In this document: in pieces, positions 9,201-18,800 of the stretch | Layout of the letters: the number at the start of each line of letters is the position of its first letter | Position numbering within the stretch: the stretch's first letter is position 1 | Assembly: GCA_947184155.2 (NCBI GenBank) | Contig: CAMXCT020006641.1 | Coordinates: 97,501-161,500 of the forward strand | DNA from: Cladocopium goreaui | Taxonomy: Eukaryota > Sar > Dinophyceae > Suessiales > Symbiodiniaceae | Reading direction: 5' to 3' | Length of the DNA: 64,000 bases | Position numbers and translations under genes: made by a program | The notes under the pieces: model-generated | Databases searched by the model: none | Told to the model about the DNA's origin: nothing | Seen by the model: only the letters and a program-made list of their open reading frames with translations

Positions 9201-11436
9201 CCGGTTGGCTTGGAGGGTTTCTGCCGTCTTTCGGCATCAGCGGGATGTCCCAGCCATCGATGTGGGAGACTTCTGTGGCCCCTTGGCCCATCTGGGTGGT
9301 GGCAGTGGTCGTCACATAGTCGCGAATACAGGAAAATGTCCTGTTCCGTTTCTCCACCTCCTCGAACATGCCCTGGTCGGCCCTCTCAATGTTGTAGCCC
9401 CCCAACTCCCATAGGTCGTCGCGGAGGTCAATGGCCTGCTTCATTCTGACCAGATCAGTCTTAATGATCCCGCTCAGGTATGACATGGATTTGAAGTTCT
9501 CCAATCGTGTCATCCACTCATGTAGCATCTTGGAGACCATGAGGATGGTTTGTAGATGGACAACAGCTGCCGTCCGCTCCAAGCTGAGATCATAATTCAT
9601 CGACATCCAGTCTTCCAGGACATTCTGGACGATGATGGTCTTACCCTGGCTGCTGGTCGCTCTGGCGTTGTGACGTCGGAGTGCGTAGCCGAGGCTATAG
9701 CTCTCCTCGTACATGATGTTGACCAGATACATGATGCGGTCTTCAACTTCACCTGGCTCAGGTTCCTCTCTCCGCATCGCTTCAAATGACCATCTTTCCC
9801 ACTTCCGACGGGCAATCTCCTTGAAGTTCGTCCTCTTCCGGATTTGGTAGCATGAACTTCCATAAGGAGGGTATGTCTGATTCAAGGATCCAAGGTTTGT
9901 TGGGCTTGTATTCGCGATCTTGTCGCGCAATTCCTTAACCGTGATCTCCTTGTTAATCATACTGTTCTGCCCGGTGTAGTGGTCTTTGAGGGTATCCCAT
10001 AGTTCATCTATTCTAATCGCACACTCGAAGGTGCACAAAAGCTGCATGATGCTTTTCTCATCTGGATTTCTGGCGGCCCCTTCCACCAACTTTGATAATC
10101 GGGCCCCTTTGTCAATGAAGCTGGTGGCAGACATCTTCAACTCATTCTCGTTGGTCACTTTTGACAACATTTTCATGAGCAACCTGATTGCATGAGTTAC
10201 GAATGCTCTGCCACTTCTGTCCATGACAAAGGCTAAGGCCACAACGACGGGAGGAGAAATCTTCACTCGATCCAACCATTCGTCAAGGTCCTTATCCCTG
10301 TAACCCCTGAAGTTTGTCTCCTCATAGGTGGAGAATGGAGCAGGAAGGTTGTGCTCTTGGTTCTTCTCCTTGATGAGGGACAAGGTTGATTTCAGTGAGC
10401 CAATGCCTTTGGCCGCTGAAGGGATCACAAGGTCAGCTCCAGCCATTGCGAAGACCGAGATGAGGCACGGGGAATCCGGATCCGTCAAGGCGCACCAACG
10501 ACGCAGGTAGCAGCCCGACTTCACCTTCAATCTACCTCTAACGGGATCCGGATCCGCCAATAGCGATCCACGACGTGGATACAGCCTCAGCTTCACCTTC
10601 ACACCGCCTCGTTGGGTGATGAAGTTAATGAATAGCTGTTCATTGACGGTCTTCTCATTAACTTTGAATTCAAAGTCGTTCACAATGACACATGCACATG
10701 ACTTCGATTCATGGTGATCTATCTCATCTGATACCTTTGGTCGATGTCTCCTTCCATCAGCGTTGTTGATCAACATTTGGTTTGTAACACCCCGTAGAAT
10801 ACATCTGACAATCTTCTCGGTATACAATTGTGTTGCACGTGTTTCTCTACCCGCACATTGACCGTGGATGTGTGAGCCATCACATTTCGCATGCAAGTCA
10901 AAGAACTCAACCCCCCACGATACGATTCTCCATGGTTTCTTGATTGCGGTCCCAACATCTTTGAATTGTGATGTCAAACCATACATGCATCCATCAAAGT
11001 CATGCACGGTTGATTGGGTCCCATTTATCAGGAACTTCATTCTCTCGTCATTCCAATAGTCGCATCCCCGAGGCAGTTCCAACAATGCCATAGCACTCAA
11101 GACATGTACACGTTGCAGACACAATGTGAACTCTTCCCATAGCTCCCAATATAGAAACGCTTTCATTCTGATGTTGTGTGCTGTGACCTCACTCACATTT
11201 TTGTTTAACCGATTCCACGGTGAACCACCGGTGCAAGGTCCCGCAAAGAACACGCAGTCACTAGGACCCCTGATGCAACGTCTCCATTTCGCCCTTCCGT
11301 AGTTGGACATCAGGTTGTCATCTTCGGTAATCGTGACCACATGCATCATCTTGAACCGACTCTGTTTGTGAATCTTGGTGATGATACTTTGCGTTTCAGC
11401 ACACATAAGGAGCAAACATGGGACATCATCTTTCAT
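3253..11436 (-). CDS. Copia element ORF4: 2,727-aa protein with MTase-like, CCHC and KptA/Tpt1-like domains
   Basis: The start is an ATG whose first bases overlap the TGA of ORF3 (ATGA). Residues about 55-215 resemble the methyltransferase-like region I associate with dinoflagellate Gag-Pol proteins: FFAGPCTGGSPWNRLN is motif-IV-like, LELPRGCDYW is motif-VI-like, followed by FDGCMYGL and KKPWRI. Near residue 1657 is a zinc knuckle, CLYCGSTKHGHLEC (CX2CX4HX4C). Residues about 2020-2120 resemble the KptA/Tpt1 RNA 2'-phosphotransferase fold: FHITKKTNLRSIWRQGL, then GGLGEGHRMF. A zinc ribbon (CRHCPHC...CLVC) is near 2226, a long Asp/Glu tract at about 2275-2350, and a basic Pro/Ala/Lys/Ser tail ends the protein. 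The middle third is unrecognised. It may be made by reinitiation or -1 frameshifting after ORF3. The ORF is certain; the domain names are family-level guesses by eye. Confidence 0.8.
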   Translation of the reverse strand: MKDDVPCLLLMCAETQSIITKIHKQSRFKMMHVVTITEDDNLMSNYGRAKWRRCIRGPSDCVFFAGPCTGGSPWNRLNKNVSEVTAHNIRMKAFLYWELWEEFTLCLQRVHVLSAMALLELPRGCDYWNDERMKFLINGTQSTVHDFDGCMYGLTSQFKDVGTAIKKPWRIVSWGVEFFDLHAKCDGSHIHGQCAGRETRATQLYTEKIVRCILRGVTNQMLINNADGRRHRPKVSDEIDHHESKSCACVIVNDFEFKVNEKTVNEQLFINFITQRGGVKVKLRLYPRRGSLLADPDPVRGRLKVKSGCYLRRWCALTDPDSPCLISVFAMAGADLVIPSAAKGIGSLKSTLSLIKEKNQEHNLPAPFSTYEETNFRGYRDKDLDEWLDRVKISPPVVVALAFVMDRSGRAFVTHAIRLLMKMLSKVTNENELKMSATSFIDKGARLSKLVEGAARNPDEKSIMQLLCTFECAIRIDELWDTLKDHYTGQNSMINKEITVKELRDKIANTSPTNLGSLNQTYPPYGSSCYQIRKRTNFKEIARRKWERWSFEAMRREEPEPGEVEDRIMYLVNIMYEESYSLGYALRRHNARATSSQGKTIIVQNVLEDWMSMNYDLSLERTAAVVHLQTILMVSKMLHEWMTRLENFKSMSYLSGIIKTDLVRMKQAIDLRDDLWELGGYNIERADQGMFEEVEKRNRTFSCIRDYVTTTATTQMGQGATEVSHIDGWDIPLMPKDGRNPPSQPDHPGWDPSPIRMMNDKQQREADAQRAQQQQQQTGPSSSTAGGRDGYSSAAGSAPPPKAPPSKARPSTPPARKDWVIPRVPNGYLFRTSSMPDQRNSEFITSAWMDERDHFLLSIIQGPAAQAASTSGSAPWAQYLRRVTAYACMVFGVCNPGVVTEDTASTISEKDWLRCYSHIVRKYMLTRTGCYLSTAGMLMMLGHHDVNVANQSELGRIKKMITNPLACRIIEAPSGPREVDMLAGDFRAGTTILITDLMFRVGTQSGTHGIQMGLADMGWESVEVFKIHDSESERPLQQFLDTLDKVKLSTDAVDDGQITVHLWLSLQFLHEQKPPHCVMLENDFKNQFVKGVIDLDQVTSRPLMVAINNDSMFNGMDSVTSRIAVELIEKMRLQGILVTSDQRMWRSMYSQFGKQYPILNTTKKGTLGKTAIWSVIEKNLFRQRVFLMCATNREYVSVLNEGAFKPDESGINTKVLEDMTGPTEAFKIASGEMTPGDYANDDTTIFQRGPGTAVNRFTKDKRFKTRWVEPVVGTHELEPVVSDRCMWFTIDKESSDILCGCCRNAVTMDEIETCQVKPTHCINCSANTQDHYKRSAPTLEARKSVLLLAARLKVAFEDLGVDIVDINQGFQTWLTFTASSLISNALLTYGEHLMKSLSHMGGVRVSKRQALEIFRNGRGKQFSIYRERIYDEVAKKWLLVYRVTKDCGNVAYKDFFEKVAVPEVKERNEIFGFSRASAEKTGDIIEFWLGVLDVANMAKGVVNVFNASVDPAEYLNGLEKALAQFTSTSRTTSTINDKRRGSFDCTLQTAEAERVMKIIHAIPGYESLANFCCLTEWEKDQVFSQYRRKHNITGDDASMGADADAKPGDESSAHPGEEEADEPANDPTDVVRDSEISGKQQLLDALGKLFTVSEDVNVCLYCGSTKHGHLECEHEKKDEVRKVLKAVRASLEADSPTSDDVDMEPPEHKKDGSGATEGSGQTDEPTKPRFSEHQWYDSIRTMSEVGDLDEYGRFCIEGRDVTKLGPQNVVDLNEVIRDAIVRGGGDTWSVPEFLASYSDNNIRKPFYKRIEAPQDGFLKIIPTTGAHFFNCFYFGGVEYAANYRFETGNRLDSYEDKVSTSLNRILRHNVGKVSESQSLFCDDAGWVPIEEVLKCESIWRHEHARWPHVFLAPKGRANDQSAWNVNEANYRMTLLFKIMFHCARYGRRVREQVLAFGINKDIDRSSLTCIDNKVDADTHIPDEGLLLYPVAVRAPTGHKEGSSRDDVSLLSSLLSHPIAPNTIMSLPVCFHITKKTNLRSIWRQGLIPGGLGEGHRMFTFFNPYVPWDHRSWTITKSVDTRKGDYICLFIPTETLMVEYGGRLTDSGQIVSPKIIPFSAIKGGWIQDPKDQYNKTWLRLFVPSGDDQVVRSGTVKSRTVATKESILRVASQCIDAEDQPYDEITMDAMNIVHQFRNNLIEPGGQEQYLARIKLIDYIVERKRVQTSGCRHCPHCLNETPTKLAVCLVCWTELESCGIRPYRLQAPEDDEDEATKKELDEEVRRQEESLFKDTVHQAQENVSESNDYGFNPDEVDYNEGDDEEMDQEEETQQEDDEIVEEEDDDEMDVEPENEPSSKLPAWTKNLECGSKGLPGDGLVNNDVSEAAAHLYDNAVMSKIIAMFRLYYKQRVTPTPEEYYALMTETKRVRLDLDDFCPYTGEDQDGNLKRPTELELDELFQEKGKKNSWPEGEKMYSGRPRNMMMPVIKTLEVYEKMMEFLVCAGYTPESLGFLMPMNRMQADAQGKQEMRVTISNFLRRLLKGTFPEHESYTFFRSGSHGFPNCIELPAFSVYLSLREKEQRVELLFAAQQCGIPLPQNFVSKMAYAIQLAEAEAQRGKSEMKMKMAPNLGDEVVSEVFKAVGDSAGARRATADAKAKSSAQPSQKPEGTGSASSSSTSAPKAKAMPRSHEPSKAPPAKPSSPKAAPKRAAGWEKSPTTPQWKKVRREQ

Positions 11437-12866
11437 CTCATAGAGGTTGAGTGATATGGTAACGTCATCAAGTATCTTCCGAAAAAATCAGCATAGGACT
11501 GCCTGAAATGATATGTCAGAGTCTTCCCATTCTTTCGGTGGAGTGTCATCTGAATATCCCAATCATTTTGTTTTCTGGTCTCATGCTTCAGCTTGTAATG
11601 ATGGGCTATAAACATGTCATCCAACGGAATGATTTTCATGTTTCCATCAAGGATACAGGTGACCACAGTGTCCTGGCACGATGCCCTGTCCTCCACGTCA
11701 GACCCGCTGTCCATCACATCTTTGATGTCTGCATTGGATATGATCTTGAAGGTAGTGGTCCCTGTCCAAAATTCATTTCTTTTATTGGTCTTCTCGATGT
11801 TATTTCCCGCCAATCTCCATGAGTCGTGGATCAATCTCCCACTTGACTGAAACACTTGGTTGGTTTCCCGTTCATCTCTAAACCGTCTCAGCTTACATGG
11901 TAGAAAGTCAGCCTCTTTGGGGGTAAACATCTTTCTTCTTGGTACTTTGTGCACTCTCGTCAATGTTGTTTCATCCTTCCATATCCATTCATCTTGATCG
12001 CATTCATTTTTAGATATTTTCTTTCCCTTTCTTGATGACGTTGTGGGGTTGTAGGCTTTGTCCTTTGATACCCTACCAGCAATCACGTCACCACCGGCAA
12101 AGATAATTCGTCGTCGATTGGGATCTTTGTTTTCTGTGGGATATGGATCATCATCGGGGTCCCCCGACGGAGGAAATCCCATTGGAAGGCTACCCCATCC
12201 AGAACTCCCCCCATGAACAACTCGAAGAAGCGTGTTGATCACCCGAGCAGTACCACAAGGAGCTGCATGAATGGTTGTGGGTTCATTTCCATGGGATTGA
12301 TGACAAAATAGTTGACCCACCCCCACAGTTAACTGAGGATATTTCAGGACTGGAGTCTGACGAGTCGGCACCGTGGCAGCATGGAGCCCTTGTCGTGCTG
12401 TTGACGCCGGGTGTCCCGGTGAGACAACGCCCGCTGATTGCCTAGTAATCACCGACGGTGATATACTATATTGACACGGATGGTATTGGAAACAAGCTCG
12501 TTCTACCCATTGATCAAAACGTTCTTGTTGTTGAACGGGTGGAACTCGATCCTCAACCTTGATCCATTTGCCATGAGAAAGTATCCAGGTATTTCTCAAA
12601 CAATCATGGGGCAATGATACACCAGGTGGTCGTTTTCTAAAGAAAGTTGGCGTCTTAACAACCAATATGGGATCCATACCAGGTAGTTGTTGTACTTGTT
12701 CTTTACCAGAAAGACCCTTCTGATACACCTCAGGTGGTAGAATAGGTATTTCGGTATACGGAAAATTTGGAACATCTTGAGTTTTGGTTTGAAACACTTG
12801 TCGGACAGTGGTATCGACATCCGTGGTGGGTGAGAGACCATATCGAGCAGATCTTTCGTACCGATG
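11433..12866 (-). CDS. Copia element ORF3: linker protein after RNase H
   Basis: The frame is open from 12866 and overlaps the end of ORF2 by 271 nt in the -1 frame. No ATG lies near its beginning; the first is at 12677, so entry by -1 frameshift from Gag-Pol is likely. The N-terminal part is Pro/Gln-rich and unstructured. The C-terminal half has a conserved-looking block (VPRRKMFTPKEADFLP, then a stretch ending near WTGTTTFK) that in related dinoflagellate polyproteins precedes the methyltransferase-like domain, here found in ORF4. Its stop overlaps the ORF4 start. I cannot assign a function. One or more of the frame changes could be assembly errors in what is otherwise a single polyprotein. 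Confidence 0.7.
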   Translation of the reverse strand, partial: HRYERSARYGLSPTTDVDTTVRQVFQTKTQDVPNFPYTEIPILPPEVYQKGLSGKEQVQQLPGMDPILVVKTPTFFRKRPPGVSLPHDCLRNTWILSHGKWIKVEDRVPPVQQQERFDQWVERACFQYHPCQYSISPSVITRQSAGVVSPGHPASTARQGLHAATVPTRQTPVLKYPQLTVGVGQLFCHQSHGNEPTTIHAAPCGTARVINTLLRVVHGGSSGWGSLPMGFPPSGDPDDDPYPTENKDPNRRRIIFAGGDVIAGRVSKDKAYNPTTSSRKGKKISKNECDQDEWIWKDETTLTRVHKVPRRKMFTPKEADFLPCKLRRFRDERETNQVFQSSGRLIHDSWRLAGNNIEKTNKRNEFWTGTTTFKIISNADIKDVMDSGSDVEDRASCQDTVVTCILDGNMKIIPLDDMFIAHHYKLKHETRKQNDWDIQMTLHRKNGKTLTYHFRQSYADFFGRYLMTLPYHSTSMR

Positions 12867-15800
12867 TCACCAGGGTCCAACAGGTTGATGAGCATACATG
12901 CTCTTTTCCATGCCAACGGATTCTTGAAACCTTTGGTGTGAATGTCAGCGGCCATTTTCGAGGTCACCTCATACATGAGTACGTAGTTCTCCCGAGTAAA
13001 ATGTTCATGGAGGGAAGTAATGGCTATGCCATGGGTCCTCTCAAGATGCCGCATAGTGGGGTTACGACCCGACCTGACTACACCGATCATGCCCTGATTG
13101 TCATCATGGAACAATAATTTGGGCGACTTTCCCGTCAGCGTTTCCCAAATGCTCATTGCGGGCAAACCCATAGTACGGAGGGTGACATCGGCTGCCACGA
13201 TTTCGGCCTCAGGCGTTGAATGGCTTACGCATCCTTGCCGTTTGCTCCCCCCGGACAAAGGAAACCGTGTGTGGTTACCCTGAATATGCATATGAGACCC
13301 TGAAGTTGATCTCAACGACTGGGCACACCCTGCAAAATCAGCATCGGCAAATAAAGACAATGTCAATTCATTGAAATTGTCCCCAACCCATCCGGTCATT
13401 CTTTTAGATAGGCTGGAATTCACGTAGCACATCAAGTGATACAACTTTGCATCGTCATCAATGGTCCACTTTGTTACATTCCTGGCCAAGGAATTAATGG
13501 AACGAAGCAGATCAAAACGAGCAATCCTCGCCGCGTACAGCAGCTTCATCAACACGCTGGCAGCGTGTGGCGCTAATGCACCTCTCTCAGACTCCCCAGG
13601 CGAGACGTCTTCCCCTTGGGTTCCTTGTTCATAAAACAATGGAGCGTCCGGATCAAATTCATGAGTGCACCATGGACATATTTTCTTGTTCTTGGGGTTC
13701 CCGGGACATGGTGCTCTAGACTTATGTTTCTTTGTTTCTTCAGGTAGACTTGGAGTGGATACGTGTTTCAGCTTCGTATCTTTTCCAACAATGTCTAAGT
13801 ACTTCTCAACCGACAGTTTCAACAGACCTTCCATGTCATAGGTCATGGTTGACACCGGGGTACCATCATGAAGTTTGGTAGATCCCTTTCTCAAAACACA
13901 ACCAAGATAGAGTCCTAAGTCAGTCTCGGGCTCGATGTTGAGTTTTGATCTGAGCATCTCCCAACCCTTAGTCAGGTTCTCTTCCGGTCCTGCCAGCTTT
14001 AAGTCGTCTACATAGATGACAAGAAGTAACTTCAGTTTCTTATGAAAATACATAGAAGGCCATTCTTCTCCAACAGGAACGAAGTCGAGTTCTCGAACTT
14101 TCCGATCACAATGCTGTTCCCACATTGTTCCCGAATCGGGGTGGCCGTACAAAGCTTTAACCAATCTTACAACTGGCCTACGGAATTTTCGAATATCGAC
14201 ATCGTCTGGCCAAGCATCTTCGGGTAGCTCAACCCAACATGGTGGTCCGGTTAGTTTTGCTTGAATGTATGCCTGAATGGCGTCGGCAAGTTTTACATTA
14301 TGGCCTGGAAGACACCCATAGAAATCAGCCCATCTCGATGCCTCAAAAGTAGCTGGAGAATTGCCCAAGTCCTGGAAGAAAGCAGCCTCCCAGAATTGGT
14401 TCTTCACCTGATTACCAAGCAAGACACCTCGGCCTTTGAATTTTCTACTAGGGCTTCCTGCAGGCAACTGGTAGTTTTTCTCAACACAGATACCATGTAC
14501 TCTGGCCATGTGAACCTCTGTCTTGTTTGCCTTTGCTTCACGAACAACGTCATCATATTCTCTTATAACACTGAAATCATAGACTCCACAAGCGTGTTGA
14601 CCTAACCATTCCTTCCTCATAGCCTTACGTGCATCATCGTTTTCCATCATTTCCTTTCGACCAACAGGCCTTGCAACTGCAGTGTTGAACATCTTATTGA
14701 TATTGATTCCGTCACCGTTTGGAGCTATCTTTTCTCGATGATCATCACAATGATTAATACATGGCATGCATGGAAATGGAAGGAAAACATCACTGAGGCC
14801 ACGAGCGTCTTGGGGTACTTCGTTGGTGTTATGCACGGTCGCGGCAGCCACCACTTTTCCCTGGTTGAAGTCATACACTTTGTCGTTGTTCCAAGTAGCC
14901 TTCGGTCCCCTACCCTTCTCAATCTCAGACCATTCGTCCCACTCCATCAAGAAGTCATCATCATCAGGTACATCAGTGTCCGATAGATCTGAATAACATG
15001 GAGCAGAGGCAGAGATCCCTCTCCCGACGGGAGAAGCGGACCCTTTTCCATATTGAAAAACTTTGCCTCTTCGGACGTGGTCTTGGGACGTGGCCACTCC
15101 AGAAACGTGATCGTCCTTGTCGTCTTTCTTGGAGGATTTGGCTTTCTTTGCTTCTTTCTCTTTCTTCTTTTCTTCTTTTCTCTTTGCTCGCTCTTCACTT
15201 TCCTTGATTTTCGCATCACTTTTCTTCTTTTCCTTTTCAGCTTCAATCTTCTTCTCTTCGGCCCTAGCGATCCCCTTTCTGACAGTCGGTGACATCTTCC
15301 TCCACTCGTCAGGGGTATACTTTGAAGGCCTTGGAGTAGTTGATATTCTGCGAAAACCACGTTCATCAATACGATATGGATGACCGCGAGCATTGAGCTT
15401 TACCCATTCACCATCGTCATTCAGGTATACGATCCCATCCCCAGCCTTTCCAACGGAGTAATGTTCTGGTCCTCTTTCTGGAACATGAAGGTCTGGATGT
15501 GCCGGTTTGTCGATACCTGGTGGTCCCATTCTTTCAGATATTGCATCAAAGTGTCTTTCAGCTTCCAACTCTCCCTCAGTTGGTTCTCGTGGGACCTTCG
15601 ACGAAGGTACACCACCGCCATCATGACCATCGTCATCATCTCCACCTTCATCGTCATCACCATCATCCGGTGGAGGTGGCGGTAGGATTTCTGGGTTTCC
15701 TTCAAGACGATCTTTCACCTTTAATCCCTCAATGGAAACATTAATCCTCTCATACTCTAACTTACATGGGAATTCAAGGGGTTCTTTTAGTTCGACCCTT

Positions 15801-18800
15801 TCGGTATAGTGCGGAGTCCTCAGCTTGGCGATGGGTTTCTCGGCATCATAGGCCAAGTTCTGCTTACTCCAGTCACATAATGCCCATACCCTGTACTTTC
15901 TCGACCAATGGAGCCCGGGACCGATGGAGTATCCGGCGAACACTCCGGGAATTCCCATAGGGTCAAACTTGTGTTGTTGTTCTCGTTCACGTGAACCACT
16001 GGGCTTAAAATACACGAGGGCACCAAAAGGTATCATCTTCCCTTTGAATTCTTCTCCGTGAAGTTTGCACCAAGAACTCACCTCATCGTCGTTGGGCTCG
16101 ATGTTGAGCAGGTGGCTTACGCATCTGATGGCATACATCCAAAAGCATGGTGGAATTCCTGCTTCAAGTAGACATGTTGTGGTCGCCACGAGCACAAACT
16201 GGTTAGTTCTTTCTGCAAGTGAGTTGTGCTTGGTCTTTCCAGCCAAGGACGTGTCCATTGGGATCTTCAGGATTTTCATTGCCTTGTCGAACTGCGGGGC
16301 ATCATCGGAGTATGCTTCTCTAATCTTACGACGGCCCATGAACTGTTTGACCGCCCGGATGACTGCATCAGTATCCTTCCTAGCAGAAGGGTAAGATTGA
16401 AGCATCCCCGTATATCTGTCCCTGATGACGAAAATTGTTTTGTCATCACCATAGTCCTGTTCAGCAATACGACGATTGTCGACATAGTCGAATGTGATCA
16501 GGTCCCCAAATTTTGTGAGCTTACGCTGAAATGCTCCTCTGAACGTCTTCCTGTGCTTCATCTTGGCACGCACGCACGACTCACAGTATGGGTTCTTATA
16601 GCGATGAGTTAGAAGATGAACCTTTGACCTTGCCTCATTCTTCAAAGTTCCCCTCTTACTCAATCGAACTCCTCCATCTTCCTCATCAACATCAATGACA
16701 TCATCGTCATCTTCACCTCCTCCACCTTCAGGAATTTCTTCAACTTCAACTTGGTGATCTTCATGGATATCATCAGGTGCAATGCTGGGATCGTACCCGT
16801 CATCTTCAAACTCGGCATATTCATCGGCATAGCATGACATTTCCTCAGCATCACCTGCATCACTTCCAACAGCCACTTCATGTTGATCACCTCTCAATTT
16901 TGCTTTCTTACGTTTCTTCATTGATCTCTTGGGAGATTTAACATCGGATCGTCCAACGGAGTCGGAAAGATCCTCAAGCTCATCCCCACTCTCTCCATCA
17001 ATGACCAAAAGACCTTCGCCTTCCGACGTTGAGCATCCATCATCAAGAACTGCCATGATCTTTTCCACACAGGATGATTTTAACTTTCTCTTCTCTTGAT
17101 CGACACTCACATAGGGAATGTAGTCTTTGACAGTCATTTCGATGATGTTGCCATTGGGATCTAACATGAAAGGAGTTCTTCCAGTCGGCCATACGAATGA
17201 GTATCCAAGGTCAACGCACCGCTTGCCCATGGAGATCACAGAAGGCGTGTCTTCCAGGATGTGAGCTTCTGCTGGTTCGTTGAATGCCTCGAACTTGATA
17301 CTTGAACGTTTGGTCGAACATGTTACCCCATTTGCTGTATGGAAGTTGACGACTTTGTCATCATATGTTGGGAGATCCATTCTACTTATTCGTGTAGATG
17401 AGATGAGATCATGACCACTTCCAGAATCCAATATGAATCTCTTATCTCTTTCTTCAACAGGAACAGTGATACACATTGTGTTGCCCCTCTTACCATATCG
17501 ACCCTCAATATGCTGAACATAGTTTTCCACAAAGACTTCCCTGGACACCTCACCGTCCTCGATGTCGAGTCTAATCAAAATGTCCAGGCTGGGGCCGACG
17601 ATGACCAGGACTTCATCAATGTCACTGTACTCAACCTTCTCATCGATCAGAATAGCCATTGCTTTCCCTCGGCTCGATGCTAATCTGCATGAATAAGACC
17701 ATTGCTCATCTTGCCTTATCTGATCGGTGGGCTTACCAACTTTACCATGACCTTTGGAGATGGTTTGGGATTTCCGGCTGCACTTCACGAAGTCCTTCTT
17801 CACGTACGTTTGGACGTAAGTCTTAGACTCATCGAATCCGACCTTCTTCTTGACGACGTTTGATGCAACCTTGTGGAACGTCCCTTCGTCATCACTCCAT
17901 TCATGGACAAGTGCAGGAGTAGCCTTTGAGCTTGATGCTTCGGTGTTTGGAGCAGTGTTGAATAGATGAGGATCATGGCGTTTGTTGCATTTGTCTCCAT
18001 ATCGGCACTTGCCCTTAGCCCAGTGCCAGCATGGTTCATCAACCTTCTTGGTCTTGTTCGCTGGAGATTGACTTCTTGGAGTTCCTGGCTTTCGACCATT
18101 ACCTTTTGCGTTCTTGCTCGCATCAAACACCTTTTGGTCGTGACTGTATTCGCAATCTCTGCCTTTTCTGCATGCTTTCTTGATGAAATGGAAATGGCAT
18201 GGGATCTTCTTCTTGGATCTAGGACTAGCACTTCGGCTGTTTGCTCGATCCTTTCCTTTCCCTTGACCTTTCCCTTTTCCTTTTGCATGCTGTTTCGGTT
18301 GAGGTGATGGTAGAACTGGAGCTGCATCGGCCTTGGCCTTCGCCTTAGGTGCTGCCTTCTCCTTGGGAGTGGCTTTAGGCTTCGCTTTCGGATTGGCGTC
18401 TGGTGCAGCAGCAGTTGGATTCGGGGCAGGAGCAGTAGGCTTGCCGCCGCCCGCAAAGTCTCTTGCGTACTTCTCCCTAGCGGCCACATGCTTGTCCTCT
18501 CTAATTCTGGAGATGTGCCTTTCGATGACGTCCAACAGATATCGATAGCTTCGTCTTTGATCTCCTTCAATCCATGACTCGTACTGCTTGATGTCGAACA
18601 TCATAAGACTCGAATTTCGAATCTTCTTGTATAGAGCATCACGAAGCCAATCATCAGGAGGTACATCATCCGGCATCATGTTTGATACCATCTCCATCCA
18701 TTTCTCATAGAACACTTCCAGGTTTGAGTCACCGAGATATTTCATCGATACGATGTGCTCCATGGTGAAGGCTGTCTCTCGTTGACCTGGGGTTCTGAAG

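Noticed and set aside
3192..18570. Other frames of 60-256 codons within the Copia element on both strands
   Set aside because: Shadows of the four long ORFs; they lack domains and mirror the GC pattern of the real frames.
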